From: Isoetes taiwanensis
Lineage: Eukaryota; Streptophyta; Lycopodiopsida; Isoetales; Isoetaceae
Direction of reading: 5' to 3'
Length of the DNA: 64,000 nt
Assembly (NCBI GenBank): GCA_021234155.1
Contig: JAJEKV010000014.1
Span: 8,387,563 to 8,451,562, forward strand
The position numbers were made by a program, and so were the translations under genes. The notes below the pieces were generated by a model that saw only the letters and a program-made list of their open reading frames with translations, was not told the DNA's origin and made no database searches. This document shows, one piece after another, positions 11,860-22,945 of the stretch (its first letter is position 1; each line of letters opens with the position of its first letter).

Positions 11860-12815
11860 CCCGCAGTAACCAAATTTGGGGATTGGTAGACTGAGCAAGA
11901 TGGGTTGTACTTTTATAAATCAAGGATTTATGTTCCATTGCATGCTAATCTTTGCGATTTGATATTGTGCGACCATCATGAAACCCTGCAAGCTGGGCAT
12001 GGGGGTGAGTGGAAGACCTATGAGTTGGTCAAGCGTCACTACTATTGGCCAGACATGAAGGAATAAGTCTGGGACTTGGTTTCACATTGTTTGACGTGTC
12101 AAGCTGTTAAAGATGATCATGGTCGTACCCCGGGACTATTGCAACCTATACCTATATCCTTGCAAAGATGGAAGTGTATAAGTATGGACTTCATAGTCTC
12201 TTTGCCTAGAACTGTAAGGCAAAACACTCAGGTATGGGTGATTGTTGATTGTCTAACTAAATACGCCGCGGCCTTACTGGTCCAGATGTAGCAATTGCAT
12301 ATACGAGATATGTTTTCCCTCTTTGAGTAATGGTAACCACCCACAAACGGATGGCCAAACTGAGAGAATCAATATGATCCTGGAGGATATGTTGAGAAGT
12401 TTTGTCCATGAACGCCAAACTCGTTGGGAGGAGTATTTGCCTTACCTAGAGTTCGCGTATAACAACAGCCATCATACGGGAATTAAGATGATTCCCTTTG
12501 TTGACATGATGGGACAAAATCCCAGAACTTATGCTGGTAAGTATCTAAAGACGGAGGCCACTGTGAATATATTGGATGACATGAATGCAATGTTGCTTCA
12601 ATGTCGGCAAAATTTGCGAAGAGCGCAAGATCGCGCTCAACTGTATGCCAATAAGCGTAGATGTGATGTTACCTATGAGGAAGGTGACTATGTGTTCTTA
12701 AGGATTGTGTGTCCTTCATCATTACGAATCAACACCCTTAAACCATTGGTTAAAGGGCGTGTGCCTAAGTTAACCCCGAGATATGTTGGACCTTTTAAGA
12801 TGGTTAAAAGGTGAG
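11860..12815 (+). pseudogene. chromovirus integrase, internally deleted
   Basis: Would insert element cDNA into chromosomes. The HHCC zinc domain is visible as HETLQAGHGG...RHYYWPDMKE...CLTCQAVKDDHG (about 11970-12120). The core starts with WKCISMDFIVSLPR, holding the first catalytic Asp, and VWVIVDCLTKYAAA. It then jumps at about 12290 to GNHPQTDGQTERIN, holding the catalytic Glu. The expected middle block with the second Asp (SDRxxxFTS) is missing, a deletion of roughly 150 bp. The C-terminal GPFKMVKR block ends at 12814. Confidence 0.87.
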
Positions 12816-13055
12816 GTACCACAGTATATGAGTTGGCGTTACCACAGGATATTGGGATCCATCTTGTGCCAGCTTAAGCGAGCTATACTAGATACGGACA
12901 CCCGAACACCCGAACGGATTCTAGATACTCGTGTTCGGCAGTTGCACAATAGAGATATTCGTGAATATCTGGTCTTGTGGCAAGGCCAGTCTCCCGCGGA
13001 TGCCACTTGGGAGGCGGATGAGTTTGTGCAACGTTTTCCTCATTTGAAACTCTAG
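12783..13055 (+). pseudogene. integrase C-terminal chromodomain
   Basis: The sequence RILDTRVRQLHNRDIREYLV followed by LWQGQSPADATWEADEFVQR matches an integrase-fused chromodomain, which directs chromoviruses to particular chromatin. It is in a different frame from the preceding integrase block. The element's polypurine tract follows 20 bp downstream. Confidence 0.85.
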
Positions 13056-13092
13056 ACCTTGAGGACAAGGTCCTAAGGGGAGGGGAGGAAAT

Positions 13093-13580
13093 TGTTACGG
13101 ACCAAGGGCAAGTGGCACTTGCGGCCTTGGGACGGGGAGTCTGCCTTGGAAATGCCACGGGGCTGAGGAGTAGTACCGCCTAGAGGCGGTATGGGGTTAT
13201 TTTTTAATGGCGTTTGCTTCGTATGTTAAGGTGACTTTTAAATAAATTATAAAGGCCTTATGAAAAAACCACTTAACCTTTGGTTTGGGGGTGTGATGTG
13301 GCATTACCTTATTGGTTAAGGTAAATATAAAGGGAAATCGAAGATCCCTGATCGCCGGATGCTATAAGCAGCCGGATCAGTTTAAAATAGGTCGGATCTG
13401 AGCATAGGATGCTCGATTTTTGCTCCAGAAAAGGCCCATCTGCCCTTTTCCAGCTATTCTTGGCCCTAATGGCCTGATAAAAGGATTTGGTGACGATTTC
13501 TGGAATCGCAGTTTTACCTCTGGAGCCAAGCAATTGGAGCATTCCCCTTTCCCTGGCTGCTTGATCTTCTGCCTCTAGGG
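13093..13580 (+). repeat. 3' LTR, missing its last part
   Basis: Starts TGTTACGG directly after the polypurine stretch. It matches the 5' LTR from about 13285 to 13580 (ending CTCTAGGGG), where similarity stops abruptly. The last about 290 bp of LTR seen at 7385-7669 are absent. Confidence 0.78.
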
Positions 13581-14441
13581 GTATCAAATGAATTCTACTT
13601 TGTATCTTTCATTACCTTAGACGCCCAGTTCTCTATTCAATCTCTCTTATATCGAAGGTACCCCATAAGCATCCGGATCATCTCTATTTATGTAATCCCA
13701 TCGATTTTATTTCTACTTTTGTTTGTCTCTGTGGTCCTCAGCTATTCGACCGAGCTACTTTTGTTTGTCTCTGACATGTCTAGGCCGATTGCAGCTGACA
13801 GGACAGCGCTAGCCATTTGATAGCAGTATCGGGGTCTGCCAAGGATGACCTCTCTCTCCTACATTGTTTGCCTGGGCTATATATTGATCAGTTGGAGAGT
13901 TGGCTTACTAAAAATGGGAGGCAACGGAGCTCACCTCCTGCACCAGAGCTAATGTTCTATAAATAACAAATATTCATGCCAAAGCAAACCACAAATCAAC
14001 GCTCCACTAAACAACACTAAACAATTGAATACATAATCATGAAAACAAAAGCATTTTACGCTCTATTTAATCAGAAGTACAACATCGACTCTTATCATTT
14101 ACAAGATGATAATAGTCAATAAAAAACAAAATATTGAATAAGAGTCAATAAACACGGCGATCCTTGTCACCTGCATGATAATCACAATAGTTTGTAATTG
14201 TGCATGCATCAATGGCTCCTTTAAAGGGGTTGTAATTGTGCATGCATCAATGGCTCCTTTAAGGGGCAACCTATTGATGCGTTAGCATCTTGTTTCTTAA
14301 TATAGACGATGGTAATTTCTTAATATAACTGGATAAACCTCCTTATGACCTAATATTTGGAAGTCCTTCGATGTTTGCTAGTGTTATAAGTTTTATAGTC
14401 ATTTACTAATGGCAATGTAGTTTCACATATCACCATTGAAT
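13581..14441. other. gene-free spacer with a 38-bp tandem duplication
   Basis: No gene recognised. A 38-bp unit starting TTGTAATTGTGCATGC is duplicated at 14192-14229 and 14230-14267. The direct flank of the palindrome at 14442 lies at the right edge. Confidence 0.5.
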
Positions 14442-14869
14442 GGCTCAGGATAGTCTTACCCTGGTTTCGGGGATCCCGGAGGAAAAAATACCGGCCTCCG
14501 GTATCACCACCAGGGCTCGACGGAATCCGTTTCAGGACCCCCCGTTTCACCGTACTGACACACGTGAGGCGGCCTGCAGAAATCTGGGCCGTCCGCCCAC
14601 GCGACGCATCCGGGCCATCCGATATATCGCGTACGTGTGGTGATCCCGGAGGAGGGAATCACACCACATATCGAACCCGGCGGACAGCACGGACGGCCCG
14701 GATGCGTCGCGTGGGCGGACGGCCCAGATTTCTGCAGGCCACCTCACGTGTGTCAGTACGGTGAAACGGGGGGTCCTGAAACGGATTCCGTCGAGCCCTG
14801 GTGGTGATACCGGAGGCCGGTATTTTTTCCTCCGGGATCCCCGAAACCAGGGTAAGACTATCCTGAGCC
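14442..14869. mobile_element. GC-rich foldback (Mutator-like MITE) with 9-bp TSD
   Basis: A near-perfect palindrome of 428 bp. The left end GGCTCAGGATAGTCTTACC is the exact reverse complement of the right end, and the similarity runs almost to the centre near 14655. It is flanked by identical 9-bp direct repeats CCATTGAAT at 14433-14441 and 14870-14878. Long terminal inverted repeats with a 9-bp duplication are typical of Mutator-like elements. The element is much richer in G and C than its surroundings and has no transposase. Mirror-image open frames on both strands are by-products of the palindrome. Confidence 0.9.
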
Positions 14870-14878
14870 CCATTGAAT

Positions 14879-15552
14879 CGTCTAGTTATTCTAGAATAAT
14901 GTGAATGTGGCGACATGTGGACGTTTCATTTAACAAGCTACAGAATCCGTTGGCGGATGTCAGGCTGGTCCCCACAATCACGATCGAAGAGAACCCAACG
15001 ACTCTGATAAATATAATTTGCAGAGACCGAAATATAGGGCATCAAATACCCGCATACAATGTCAATACTATAAGATTTTGACATTCCCCTCAATTCCAGA
15101 GGGTAAAAAACGTGTAATAGCCTGATTGGATTGGATTCTATACAACTGTACAGAAAGAGATTCAAATTGCACGTGTAGAATAGCAGACGAACTTTTATTC
15201 CCTCAGCCCTGTCAAATGCAGCACTGGAGTAAGGAAATGCATGAACTGCCAGTAAATTGGCAGGCACAGGCACGATATGATACCAAGTCAAAGTAGGATA
15301 CTTTATAATAAAGTAAACCCTGCATTATGTTCGCCATGTGCAACCACCCAAGAATACCAATGCGGTCAGACTTAGATATAATGAATGGAAGGATATATAC
15401 AAAGGGACGGATAGGAAACATGAGACAAGCAAATGCAGAGGACTCAAGATCCAAAACCAAACTACATTTTCCTTTACAAGAGCCTCAGATCCAAGTAACT
15501 ACAGTCTCCTTTACTGGTAGTGCCTACATTCAAGAAGATCTGCTTCTTCAAT
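14879..15552. other. spacer downstream of the SRC2-like gene
   Basis: No gene recognised. This is the 3' flank of the minus-strand SRC2-like gene and probably contains its 3' UTR and poly(A) signals. I could not place them with confidence. Confidence 0.4.
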
Positions 15553-16536
15553 TCAGAAAAAGAGGTCACCCAGCAGAATTGCACCCAACACGCCTCCTAA
15601 CAGACCAAGAAGAACCCCATTACCTCCCTCTCTTCTTTGGATCTGAACAGGCTGTGGGGGTGGAGAATGTGGAGGTGCAGAAGGAGATGGGGCAGAAAAG
15701 AAGGGCACCTGCTGATAAGAATAAGGGCAAACTGCAGAGGAAGTGGATGGGTGCTGAGAAGGGAATGAGTAATTACTGGCAGCATAATTGGAAAATGCAT
15801 ACCCCATTACTGGAATGCCCTCTGCAGGTTCATGCTGGCCTGAGAAATGCTGATCAGTTGCTGGAGCAGGCTCTGGTGGAGAAGACCAAGAAGAATGATA
15901 CTCTGTTTGAGAAGGCAAATGTGCAATAGATAAATCATTAGGCTTTTCCAGCTGCTGAGCTTGGATTTGAGGCTGAGGATGAGAATGAATACTACGAGGC
16001 CTAGGTTGAGCTTGAACCTGTTGAAAGGGTACACCAGATCTCAAAGGAAAACCAGGTCCAACTAAACGTACCGATATCCTTACCACGCCTTGAACCCTGC
16101 CAGAAGGCCGATACAGCTGCAAGGTTATTACTTCTGGATCTTCGTCTGATTCCCGCAGCGCCCGCAGCCTGACCACTTCCCTCAACGGCAACCATGCTGT
16201 GCCCACCACAATCTCTCGCACAGTTGCATGATTCAGAATTTTAACCGTGAGACATGCATAAGGGCTAGACAGAGCAAACTCGTCCACCGGTAAAGACATG
16301 CTGTCGTTCCACACAGGATCCTTGCCCGCCTTCTTCAGAATCCGTGTGGATCGTTTCACAAACGGATTCATCCACACAACAGCATAAGGATTCATCTTGC
16401 CAAAAAGACTCACATCTTTTAGATCTTCCGCAGCCAGGACTGTGAGCTCCAGAAATGTATCTCCGGCGGTGTGCGCCATGGCCATAGCCGCGTTGATGGC
16501 GAGGGCGGAGTCCGGCGCCTCCATCGGAATCGGCAT
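15553..16536 (-). CDS. SRC2: SRC2-like C2-domain protein
   Basis: Intact single-exon gene of 327 aa. The start ATG lies at 16536-16534; a second Met is at residue 5. Residues of about 26-120 form a C2 domain (LELTVLAAEDLKDVSLFGKM, NPYAVVWM, DPVWNDSMSL), a Ca2+/phospholipid- or protein-binding fold. A long Pro/Gln/Ser/Tyr-rich low-complexity linker follows (PRSIHSHPQPQIQAQQ, SAPPHSPPPQPVQ). The protein ends with a glycine/leucine membrane segment, GVLLGLLGGVLGAILLGD. C2, Pro-rich linker and a C-terminal GLLGG-type membrane anchor is the layout of SRC2 (soybean gene regulated by cold 2) proteins, linked to endomembranes and stress signalling. It is probably a real expressed host gene, since the frame is long and unbroken. 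Regulation cannot be read from the sequence. Confidence 0.88.
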   Translation of the reverse strand: MPIPMEAPDSALAINAAMAMAHTAGDTFLELTVLAAEDLKDVSLFGKMNPYAVVWMNPFVKRSTRILKKAGKDPVWNDSMSLPVDEFALSSPYACLTVKILNHATVREIVVGTAWLPLREVVRLRALRESDEDPEVITLQLYRPSGRVQGVVRISVRLVGPGFPLRSGVPFQQVQAQPRPRSIHSHPQPQIQAQQLEKPNDLSIAHLPSQTEYHSSWSSPPEPAPATDQHFSGQHEPAEGIPVMGYAFSNYAASNYSFPSQHPSTSSAVCPYSYQQVPFFSAPSPSAPPHSPPPQPVQIQRREGGNGVLLGLLGGVLGAILLGDLFF

Positions 16537-18247
16537 TGCCCTAAATCCAAACAGAGCAAGAAAAAAGGGAAGCCTACGAGTCTGTTATTTTTTGCATCCA
16601 AATCTTCATGATTTGGCAAACGTCATTAGCTTTTGTCCCAACTCTAGCAACTACTAGCTGCCAATGTACCTTTTTTTGTCATCTCTACTGTGGAAGTATA
16701 GGATCCCGGCCCTGCAACCGGTGTTATCCGGGAGCGGGTCTGAAATGGAGGTCCTTACCTGCAACAGAAGGTCACGAAGACCAGATTAGAAATGGTCTTG
16801 AGTGAGAAGCCCATTCTCCATGCTGAAGGCACAGTTAGTAAACATCACTCACTTGTCAATCCTTTCTTAACTTCCATGGTGCTGACACGTGCTGCTGTTT
16901 CAATTTCAGGAATGCCTACCAGATTTACTTCCATTCTCTAATTCCACCGCACTAATTTGATGACAATGATATTAGTCTCGGGGTGCTTTCCCATGGGTCT
17001 GCCTGACTTCGATATAAGCACTTACGTGGCAAGGTCGTGGTAAAGTCGACCTAGACCCTAAATTGCCACTTTCCTATAGACGGATAAACCTAGACTCTGT
17101 TTTTGGACGAAGGGGGGCTAAAATCGACCGGTAGCTCCGGGATCCGGCTGCTCCAGCATTCGCTGATAATCCAGGTATCTAAACCGAATTTTTTTCCAAA
17201 AATGTTATGCAGAATCAAAGTATTATGATATTCAAAATATGAATTTTCTTATTCCTTTATGATGTGCCATCCGTTTCTTATGTCTTCTCTACCTTTTTTG
17301 TATCAAATACAGGTTTAAGAATCATAATTTCTAGGACACGATATCATGTAATCTTGTAGAATCTGAATTTTTCCATTCCCTTTCTGATGTGCCATCTCTT
17401 TCTTATTTCTTTACCGCCAATCTGAATTAAATAAAGGTTTAAGAATCATAAATTCATTTAAATGTTGTATAAGAAGTATCTTAATATTTAATGGCAAATG
17501 GTATTGATTAGCTTGATGAATTAGATATTTAGTGGCAAAAGGTATTGATTAGCTTGAATCGGCATTTTCTTCAATAGGGCTTTTGTAAACTAGTAGGGCT
17601 AAACTGCAACATTTATTCTTTTCAGGTTATAAAAATGGCACCCTGCTATTCTAAACGAGGTGCATCTTGGACTACCACAGTCATCGGATTCGTCGATTCT
17701 ACGACTCAGATCGTATGTTGGGGCCTGTGAGCACCTCTCATTTCTCTTATAGTCATTTATGATTGGAGGCGCCTATGATTTTGAAATATGAAATACGATT
17801 TCACCTAAGGTTTTGAGAGAATATTGAACCTCTATACGGCTTTGCCTAAGATTTTAGAATATGAAATATGGGGGCTTAAACCTCTATCAAAATAACTCAA
17901 TGTCCTAATAAGACTACTTTAATCAATATATCCAGTAAACTAATGTAATTTTTTTTATCTTGGATCTACATTGTTTTTTATAAAAACACATTCAATTGTT
18001 TTAGGGATATATGGTCTATGGTTTCAGGAATTGTTATTTTTTACATCCATATCAAATTCCCTTGGAACCCCCTGTTATTTTGCTACATATGCATACTAGC
18101 GACTATGATAGAAGCAATGATAGAGGCGCTCAGAATTATTGATCATATAAATGCCTTGATTAACGAGTCCTTTATAAAAACAGATTTATAGAGGTATTTG
18201 AGCAAAGACAAAATGATGAACATCTTATTTTTAAGGAATCCAACCAC
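16537..18247. other. 5' flank of SRC2-like gene and diverged repeats
   Basis: The first few hundred bases must contain the SRC2-like promoter. At about 17230-17460 there is an imperfect direct repeat of roughly 130 bp (GAATTTT...TGATGTGCCATC...GGTTTAAGAATCATAA twice). At about 17480-17560 a short unit ending GGTATTGATTAGCTTGA is repeated. No coding sequence is recognised. Confidence 0.5.
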
Positions 18248-19441
18248 ATGATGGACATGAGTACCCCATCTCTTGCAGCAACTCTGATGCATCCAGATGC
18301 TGGCATTACTGAGGTTGATCTAAGTGGGAGCAATTTCAGCCAATGGTACATAGGGCCTCCGACATACCATTGGTGGATTCATTTTCAAGAAACTGTTATA
18401 CCTACGGATCCAGCTAGATTCAAGGAAATGTTTCGGGTCTCACTTGATATTTATCTATACATTTGTGACCTTTTATTTGATGATTTGCAGAGGAATCCAC
18501 CATTTCCTTTGAGTACCATATCTGGAAGACATACGTCGGTGAGAATACAAGTGGCAATCGGTTTGAAACGTCTAGCATCAGCAAAAACTTTTTGGTCATT
18601 GTCAGAACAATTTGAAATTGGTAAGTCCACTGTCCCGAGGGTTACAAACTTGTTTGTAGATGTATTTCTCTCCCAAGCAAGCCATCATTTGAAATGGCTG
18701 GACCAGGATGAAATGATAAGAGTTAAAATGGGTTTCCAGTCACTTCATGGTCTCCGAACTATTGTGGGGCCATTGATTGTACACATGTGATTATAAATTT
18801 GCCAAGTAATGATCTAGAAGTGGATTGGTATGATAGAACAAAGAGATATTCTATGATTGTGCAAGCTATTGTAGATCATCGCACAAAATTTCGTGATGTC
18901 ATGGCTGGTATCCCAAGTAGTGTTAATGACATGAGGGTTCAAGGCACTAGTGGATGAAGGTCATCGATCGAATGGACCAGTGATGCATCATAACAGTTAG
19001 CCTATTCGTGAGTACATTTTAGGTGATGCTGGATACCCGCTAATGCCATGGTTAGTTGTACCATATCCAGGTAAGAGGCTTATGCCATTGTCTGATAAGT
19101 TTAACTTTATGCATTCCTCCACGCGCATGTCTGTGGAGAGGGCATTTGGTTTGTTAAAATGATCTCGGCAATACTTGGAGGCGAAGGTGCACTTACCCAA
19201 CTTGGATCATTTGTCCAAAAGTATTACAGCATGTTGTATGTTGCACAATATAATGATCGGTAGTGGAGATAGATACGTTGCACAGGTTTATGCAAATGTA
19301 GTTCACAAGGATTATCATCATGATAAAGGATATAAGGAAGCTTATCGTGGGCAGCCACCCCTAAATGATGGAGTGCAACTTAGAGAAACATTAGAAAATT
19401 GTGTCATGGAACATCCATTGAAGGTAAACGTAAACATTTAG
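18248..19441 (+). pseudogene. PIF/Harbinger transposase (DDE_Tnp_4 type), frameshifted
   Basis: Cut-and-paste transposase remnant. The first open frame (18248-18790) has the N-terminal helical region (FKEMFRVSLDIYLYICDLL, RIQVAIGLKRLASAKTFWSL, FEIGKSTVPRV). At about 18751 the frame shifts by one base, after which PNYCGAIDCTHV appears, holding the first catalytic Asp. WYDRTKRYSMIVQAIVDH and AGIPSSVNDMR follow. After further breaks come YILGDAGYPLMPWLV with the second Asp (about 19015-19060) and MSVERAFGLLK with the Glu, then a stop. The last frame (19175-19441) holds HLSKSITACCMLHNIMI, the usual C-terminal motif. All three acidic residues remain, but the reading frame has at least one frameshift and several stops. 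TIRs and a TTA/TAA duplication were not located. Confidence 0.9.
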
Positions 19442-19802
19442 TGGCTTCGAACTATCAGGTAAATCTGTACAATCTGCACTAATGTAATTTGTCAAATATG
19501 AATTGATGTAATTTCTTAAATGATTGTTTAGGTTGGTTTTTGCTTGGAAGGGAATATTGTTTTGGTAAATAAGATGGTATTTGTTTGTTGTTCTAGGTTA
19601 TTGCACAATTAGACAAAGAATTGGACAAATATTTTCTCATTTGTCGATTGGTCAGCTGTCGGTCTTTGTTTTGTTTAGAGCTTTTGAAAGTGCAGGCAAC
19701 AAAATACTATTTACTAGCAACCCGTCAACAAATCCATTTACTAAAGAAAATTATGAATGTATGTAAACCTGATTGCTCATCAGGGTATTGATTTATGAAC
19801 TT
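19442..19802. other. spacer, nothing recognised
   Basis: Downstream flank of the PIF/Harbinger remnant. AT-rich, with no convincing coding sequence or repeat. Confidence 0.4.
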
Positions 19803-19967
19803 GTACGATTTATCTGCGTTTCGAGATAAGCAGATAAATCCGCTTCTTGAGGCTAGTTGACGTGTCCTCTTTAGAGTGTTCCCTTTGGAGTATTTAAGTA
19901 TGTTTTTCTCCTTTTTGTCTCTATCAGCCGTTTCTCAAGCCTCTCCTCATTAGGTCGCTTGTAGCCC
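19803..19967 (+). repeat. module R, copy 1
   Basis: Nearly identical to 24857-25015. It contains an internal inverted motif, ATTTATCTGC / GCAGATAAAT, that can form a hairpin, and ends at about TTAGGTCGCTTG. Confidence 0.92.
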
Positions 19968-21589
19968 GTTGCTTTGGTGATTTTGGTGATTTCTCTCAGG
20001 TGTAGGGTTTAGTCCGATGGTCGCTAGTCCGCTGGGGGCACATCTCAGAGTTTGTACTGCAGTTCTTGTTGGTTTAGCTTTTCCTGGTTCGGACCTTCGT
20101 GCACTGCTTGTTTCGCTCGTGCGCAACAATTATTGTTGAGTGTTGGCTCTTTGCGCTTTCTGCTGTTCGTTTCTTTGGCCTCTGGCTGATGCAGCCATTG
20201 CTTGAAGGGTGTCTGTGCATCTTTTTGCTTGAAGGGTGTCTATGCATTTGTAGATCCTCAAGAATCGCCTCACTACAGGATCTTCCAAAGATGGGTCTCG
20301 GCATTATGCTTCATCGGTTCAAGTGACTTCATGGTTTTGCCTATGGCATTTCTATTGTCGTGTGCCTCTAGCTTCTTTTCCAGGTTATTTATGATGTTTT
20401 ATGTAAATATTTTACTATGTAATTGCGGCCAGTTGAGAAGGATGTTGCATTTCTAGTCGGTAGATGCAGGTTCTTGTTGGAGCTTCTTCTTTTGCCTCTG
20501 TTATTTTGTTTTCAGTTGATTATTCAAGCACATAGTTTTTGATCATTGGCACTGCTTAAGATTTGTGATAGAGGTCTTTCAGAGTTTTCGTATTTGCAAT
20601 ATGAGCATGTGCACATCCTAGTACACATCCTATTAAGTTTTGTTGTTGTAACTCTTAAGTTAATGCCAGCTTTGCCTGTGAAGACCGGCTTTTTTCCCGA
20701 GTACTAAGCTGAAGTTTTAATGTGTAGTTTCTAGGCATCTCACATTTGTCTCAGGTCTGACGCAGTAGCAGTAGTGCTTTACCTTGGGCTATAGTTCCGT
20801 TTCTTGTGGAAACCTGTGGCATAATATTTTCATTTGTGAGTTGCAAATGGCTATAGGTGGAGCTATAGTGAGGTTTGATTCGGGCTTTACCATAAGGACT
20901 TTCCTGCTCCATTTTGCTTAGGATCTTTTCCACCCTTGTGCATCTTTTACCTCAGTCATAAGCAAGCAAGTTTGTGTCAATGTTTTACTTTGCTAACATA
21001 TTTGTCTTCATTGCTATTATTGGAACTGGGCATCAGCGGCAGTCGCTTCCAAGCAAGTCATGTAGTTCAACCTTTTCTTGCCAGTATGGTCTAAATTAGT
21101 ACACGGTATGGATATGGGTTGAAGCCTTGGAGTCATGCAGTTTCTTTTTGGTTGGTTGTTATTTGAAAGCTTGGTGTTGGTTTCCTTGAGGGTTGGCGTT
21201 TTTCTGGTCATGCTTTTCCTTTATTCCATCTCTTGGCATCTTTTGCTCCTTCGTATTTTAGATCTGTTGGATATTTGGTGGGCCTACTTTCTCCTGCTAG
21301 AGTTTAGCATATCTCGAGTTTATGTATTTGTGCAGCTTATTTGCAAATAGCTTTGGAATGGCCTTGTCTTCGCCTGGTGTTATTTGGAGGTAATGTTTGG
21401 TTATTGCAGATGGGTATGGACTTGTAATTGGGTTCATCAGATGCCAAAGTCATTCCTTGCTTCATTTCCATAAAATAACTTCGCCATGCTCAGTAATAGC
21501 TTTTGCAAGTGCAGACAACACATGGTATATTCGTGGGATGATGTATTCGTAGCTTGGCATGGCTAGTACCTTTCTTGTTCGTTGGAGGA

Positions 21590-21905
21590 TTCGATGCATC
21601 AAGGTGAATGCAGTTTTGTTGCTTGTTAGCAGGTAGTCCTAGTTATCTGTAGCGTTTTACTTGTTTCGAGTTATTTCTCTTCATTACTATGGCAACTAGA
21701 TCCTGGTTGAAAGTAAAACAATATTGCAGTTTTTTGTAGCCTTTGAATTTGATGCATCAAGGTAAATGCAATTTTTGTTGCTTGAATAGTCAGTGGTCCT
21801 AGTTATCGGCAGCGTTTTACTTGTTTCTAGTTTATTTTCCTTGCTTACTATGGCAACTAAATCCTGGTTGAAAGTAAAACAGTATTTCAGTTTTTTGTAG
21901 CGTTT
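21590..21905 (+). repeat. imperfect tandem duplication of about 170 bp
   Basis: The block running from GATGCATCAAGGTGAATGCA to GTTTTTTGTAGC is followed by a diverged second copy starting near 21750. Shared words include GCGTTTTACTTGTTTC and ATCCTGGTTGAAAGTAAAAC. Confidence 0.85.
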
Positions 21906-22819
21906 CTATTTGCATATGTGTAGTATATCTCTATATGCCGGACATTTCTTTAGATCGCGTTCATGACTTTCCTCGTTCCTAGCTTCTTGAGAATGGGTAG
22001 AACTCAAGAGTTGTTGCAGATGCCTCATAATATCATTTGCTGGAGCATATCTTATCACGTTCGCTTGCAGATTTAGCGGCTTCATAATATAGAATCCTGG
22101 TGTTCTGGAGAGTTGGGGTTGCTTTTACTTAGCGACATGGAGCGACATGGATGGCTTCAATTTGGCGTGGGCCATGGTCTGGCTGTCGCCAAACGGAACT
22201 TGCGAGTTCAAACAGAAGGTTTTAATGTATGTGTTGAGAGTGATTTGTACTTGACTATTGAAAGTGATTTAGATTTCGCTGATCTATAAAGTCTACGCTG
22301 GGCTATGGAGAACTATTTGGAAACAACATGGGCATGTAGTTTTTTGTTGTAGATTGTATGTTTGCACAGGTAGCTAAGACTGTTAGTGTATTCGTTCTGC
22401 CTAAGGCATGGGGCCCTTATAATGCGAAAGGTTCAAATTTCGAGTTAGCTCTTATTTGCATTTTTTGCCTTACCGTAACAGCATATGGCATTACCAATTA
22501 TACACTTGCATGGGCCGGTTTTTAGAGAGCATTTGTTTGAGCTAGATTTAAAGAGGATTAGTCAGTATTCTATTGCATAAGGTGGGTAATTTTAGTGGGT
22601 TTCTTTTTTCTTATATGTGGAGATGACAGCAACACTGACTCTAAGTTATCAAGGATTTTTAGAGGGCTTTTGTGCCTGTTTTCAAGCATTATACTTAATC
22701 TAGGTGCTGTGGCTTTTGCTAACGTCCATTGAGCCATTTTGTATAGCAAGGCATGGCATTTTCGTTGGTGGTACTTGCAAGGCAGATTGACAAGATATTT
22801 AGCATGACAAGATATTTAG

Positions 22820-22945
22820 CAGGCATGGCAACCAAATTGTACATTTACTTGGAATGGGTATTACATGGTTTGCATCATCTATTAAGGCATGGCAACCAAA
22901 TTGTACATTTACTTGGAATGGGTATTACATGGTTTGCATCATCTG
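22820..22945 (+). repeat. tandem duplication of about 62 bp
   Basis: The unit GGCATGGCAACCAAATTGTA...GGTTTGCATCATCT occurs twice in a row (about 22822-22883 and 22884-22945) and is practically identical. Confidence 0.9.

Larger units (their letters stand above)
7075..13580 (+). mobile_element. degenerate Ty3/gypsy chromovirus, truncated at both ends
   Basis: Domains in order are gag, CCHC knuckle, protease, RT, RNase H, integrase and chromodomain, which is the chromovirus arrangement. A partial 5' LTR (about 7075-7669) and partial 3' LTR (13093-13580) share about 300 bp. A primer-binding-like TGATATCAGAGC lies at 7671-7682, close to the initiator-tRNA-type TGGTATCAGAGC. A polypurine tract lies at about 13075-13091, just before the 3' LTR. 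Many stops and frame changes, an insertion in RT and a deletion in integrase make it non-autonomous and old. Confidence 0.9.

Noticed and set aside
14440-14916. Four open frames with matching translations on both strands
   Set aside because: They result from the palindrome: each arm gives the same peptides on opposite strands.
15327-15929. 200-codon open frame on the plus strand
   Set aside because: It is antisense to the SRC2-like gene, whose product has a clear C2 domain and membrane anchor. The plus-strand frame shows no domain.
22395-22450. Possible tRNA-like or SINE B-box word GGTTCAAATTTC
   Set aside because: No cloverleaf could be folded around it by eye and no A box lies at the right distance.
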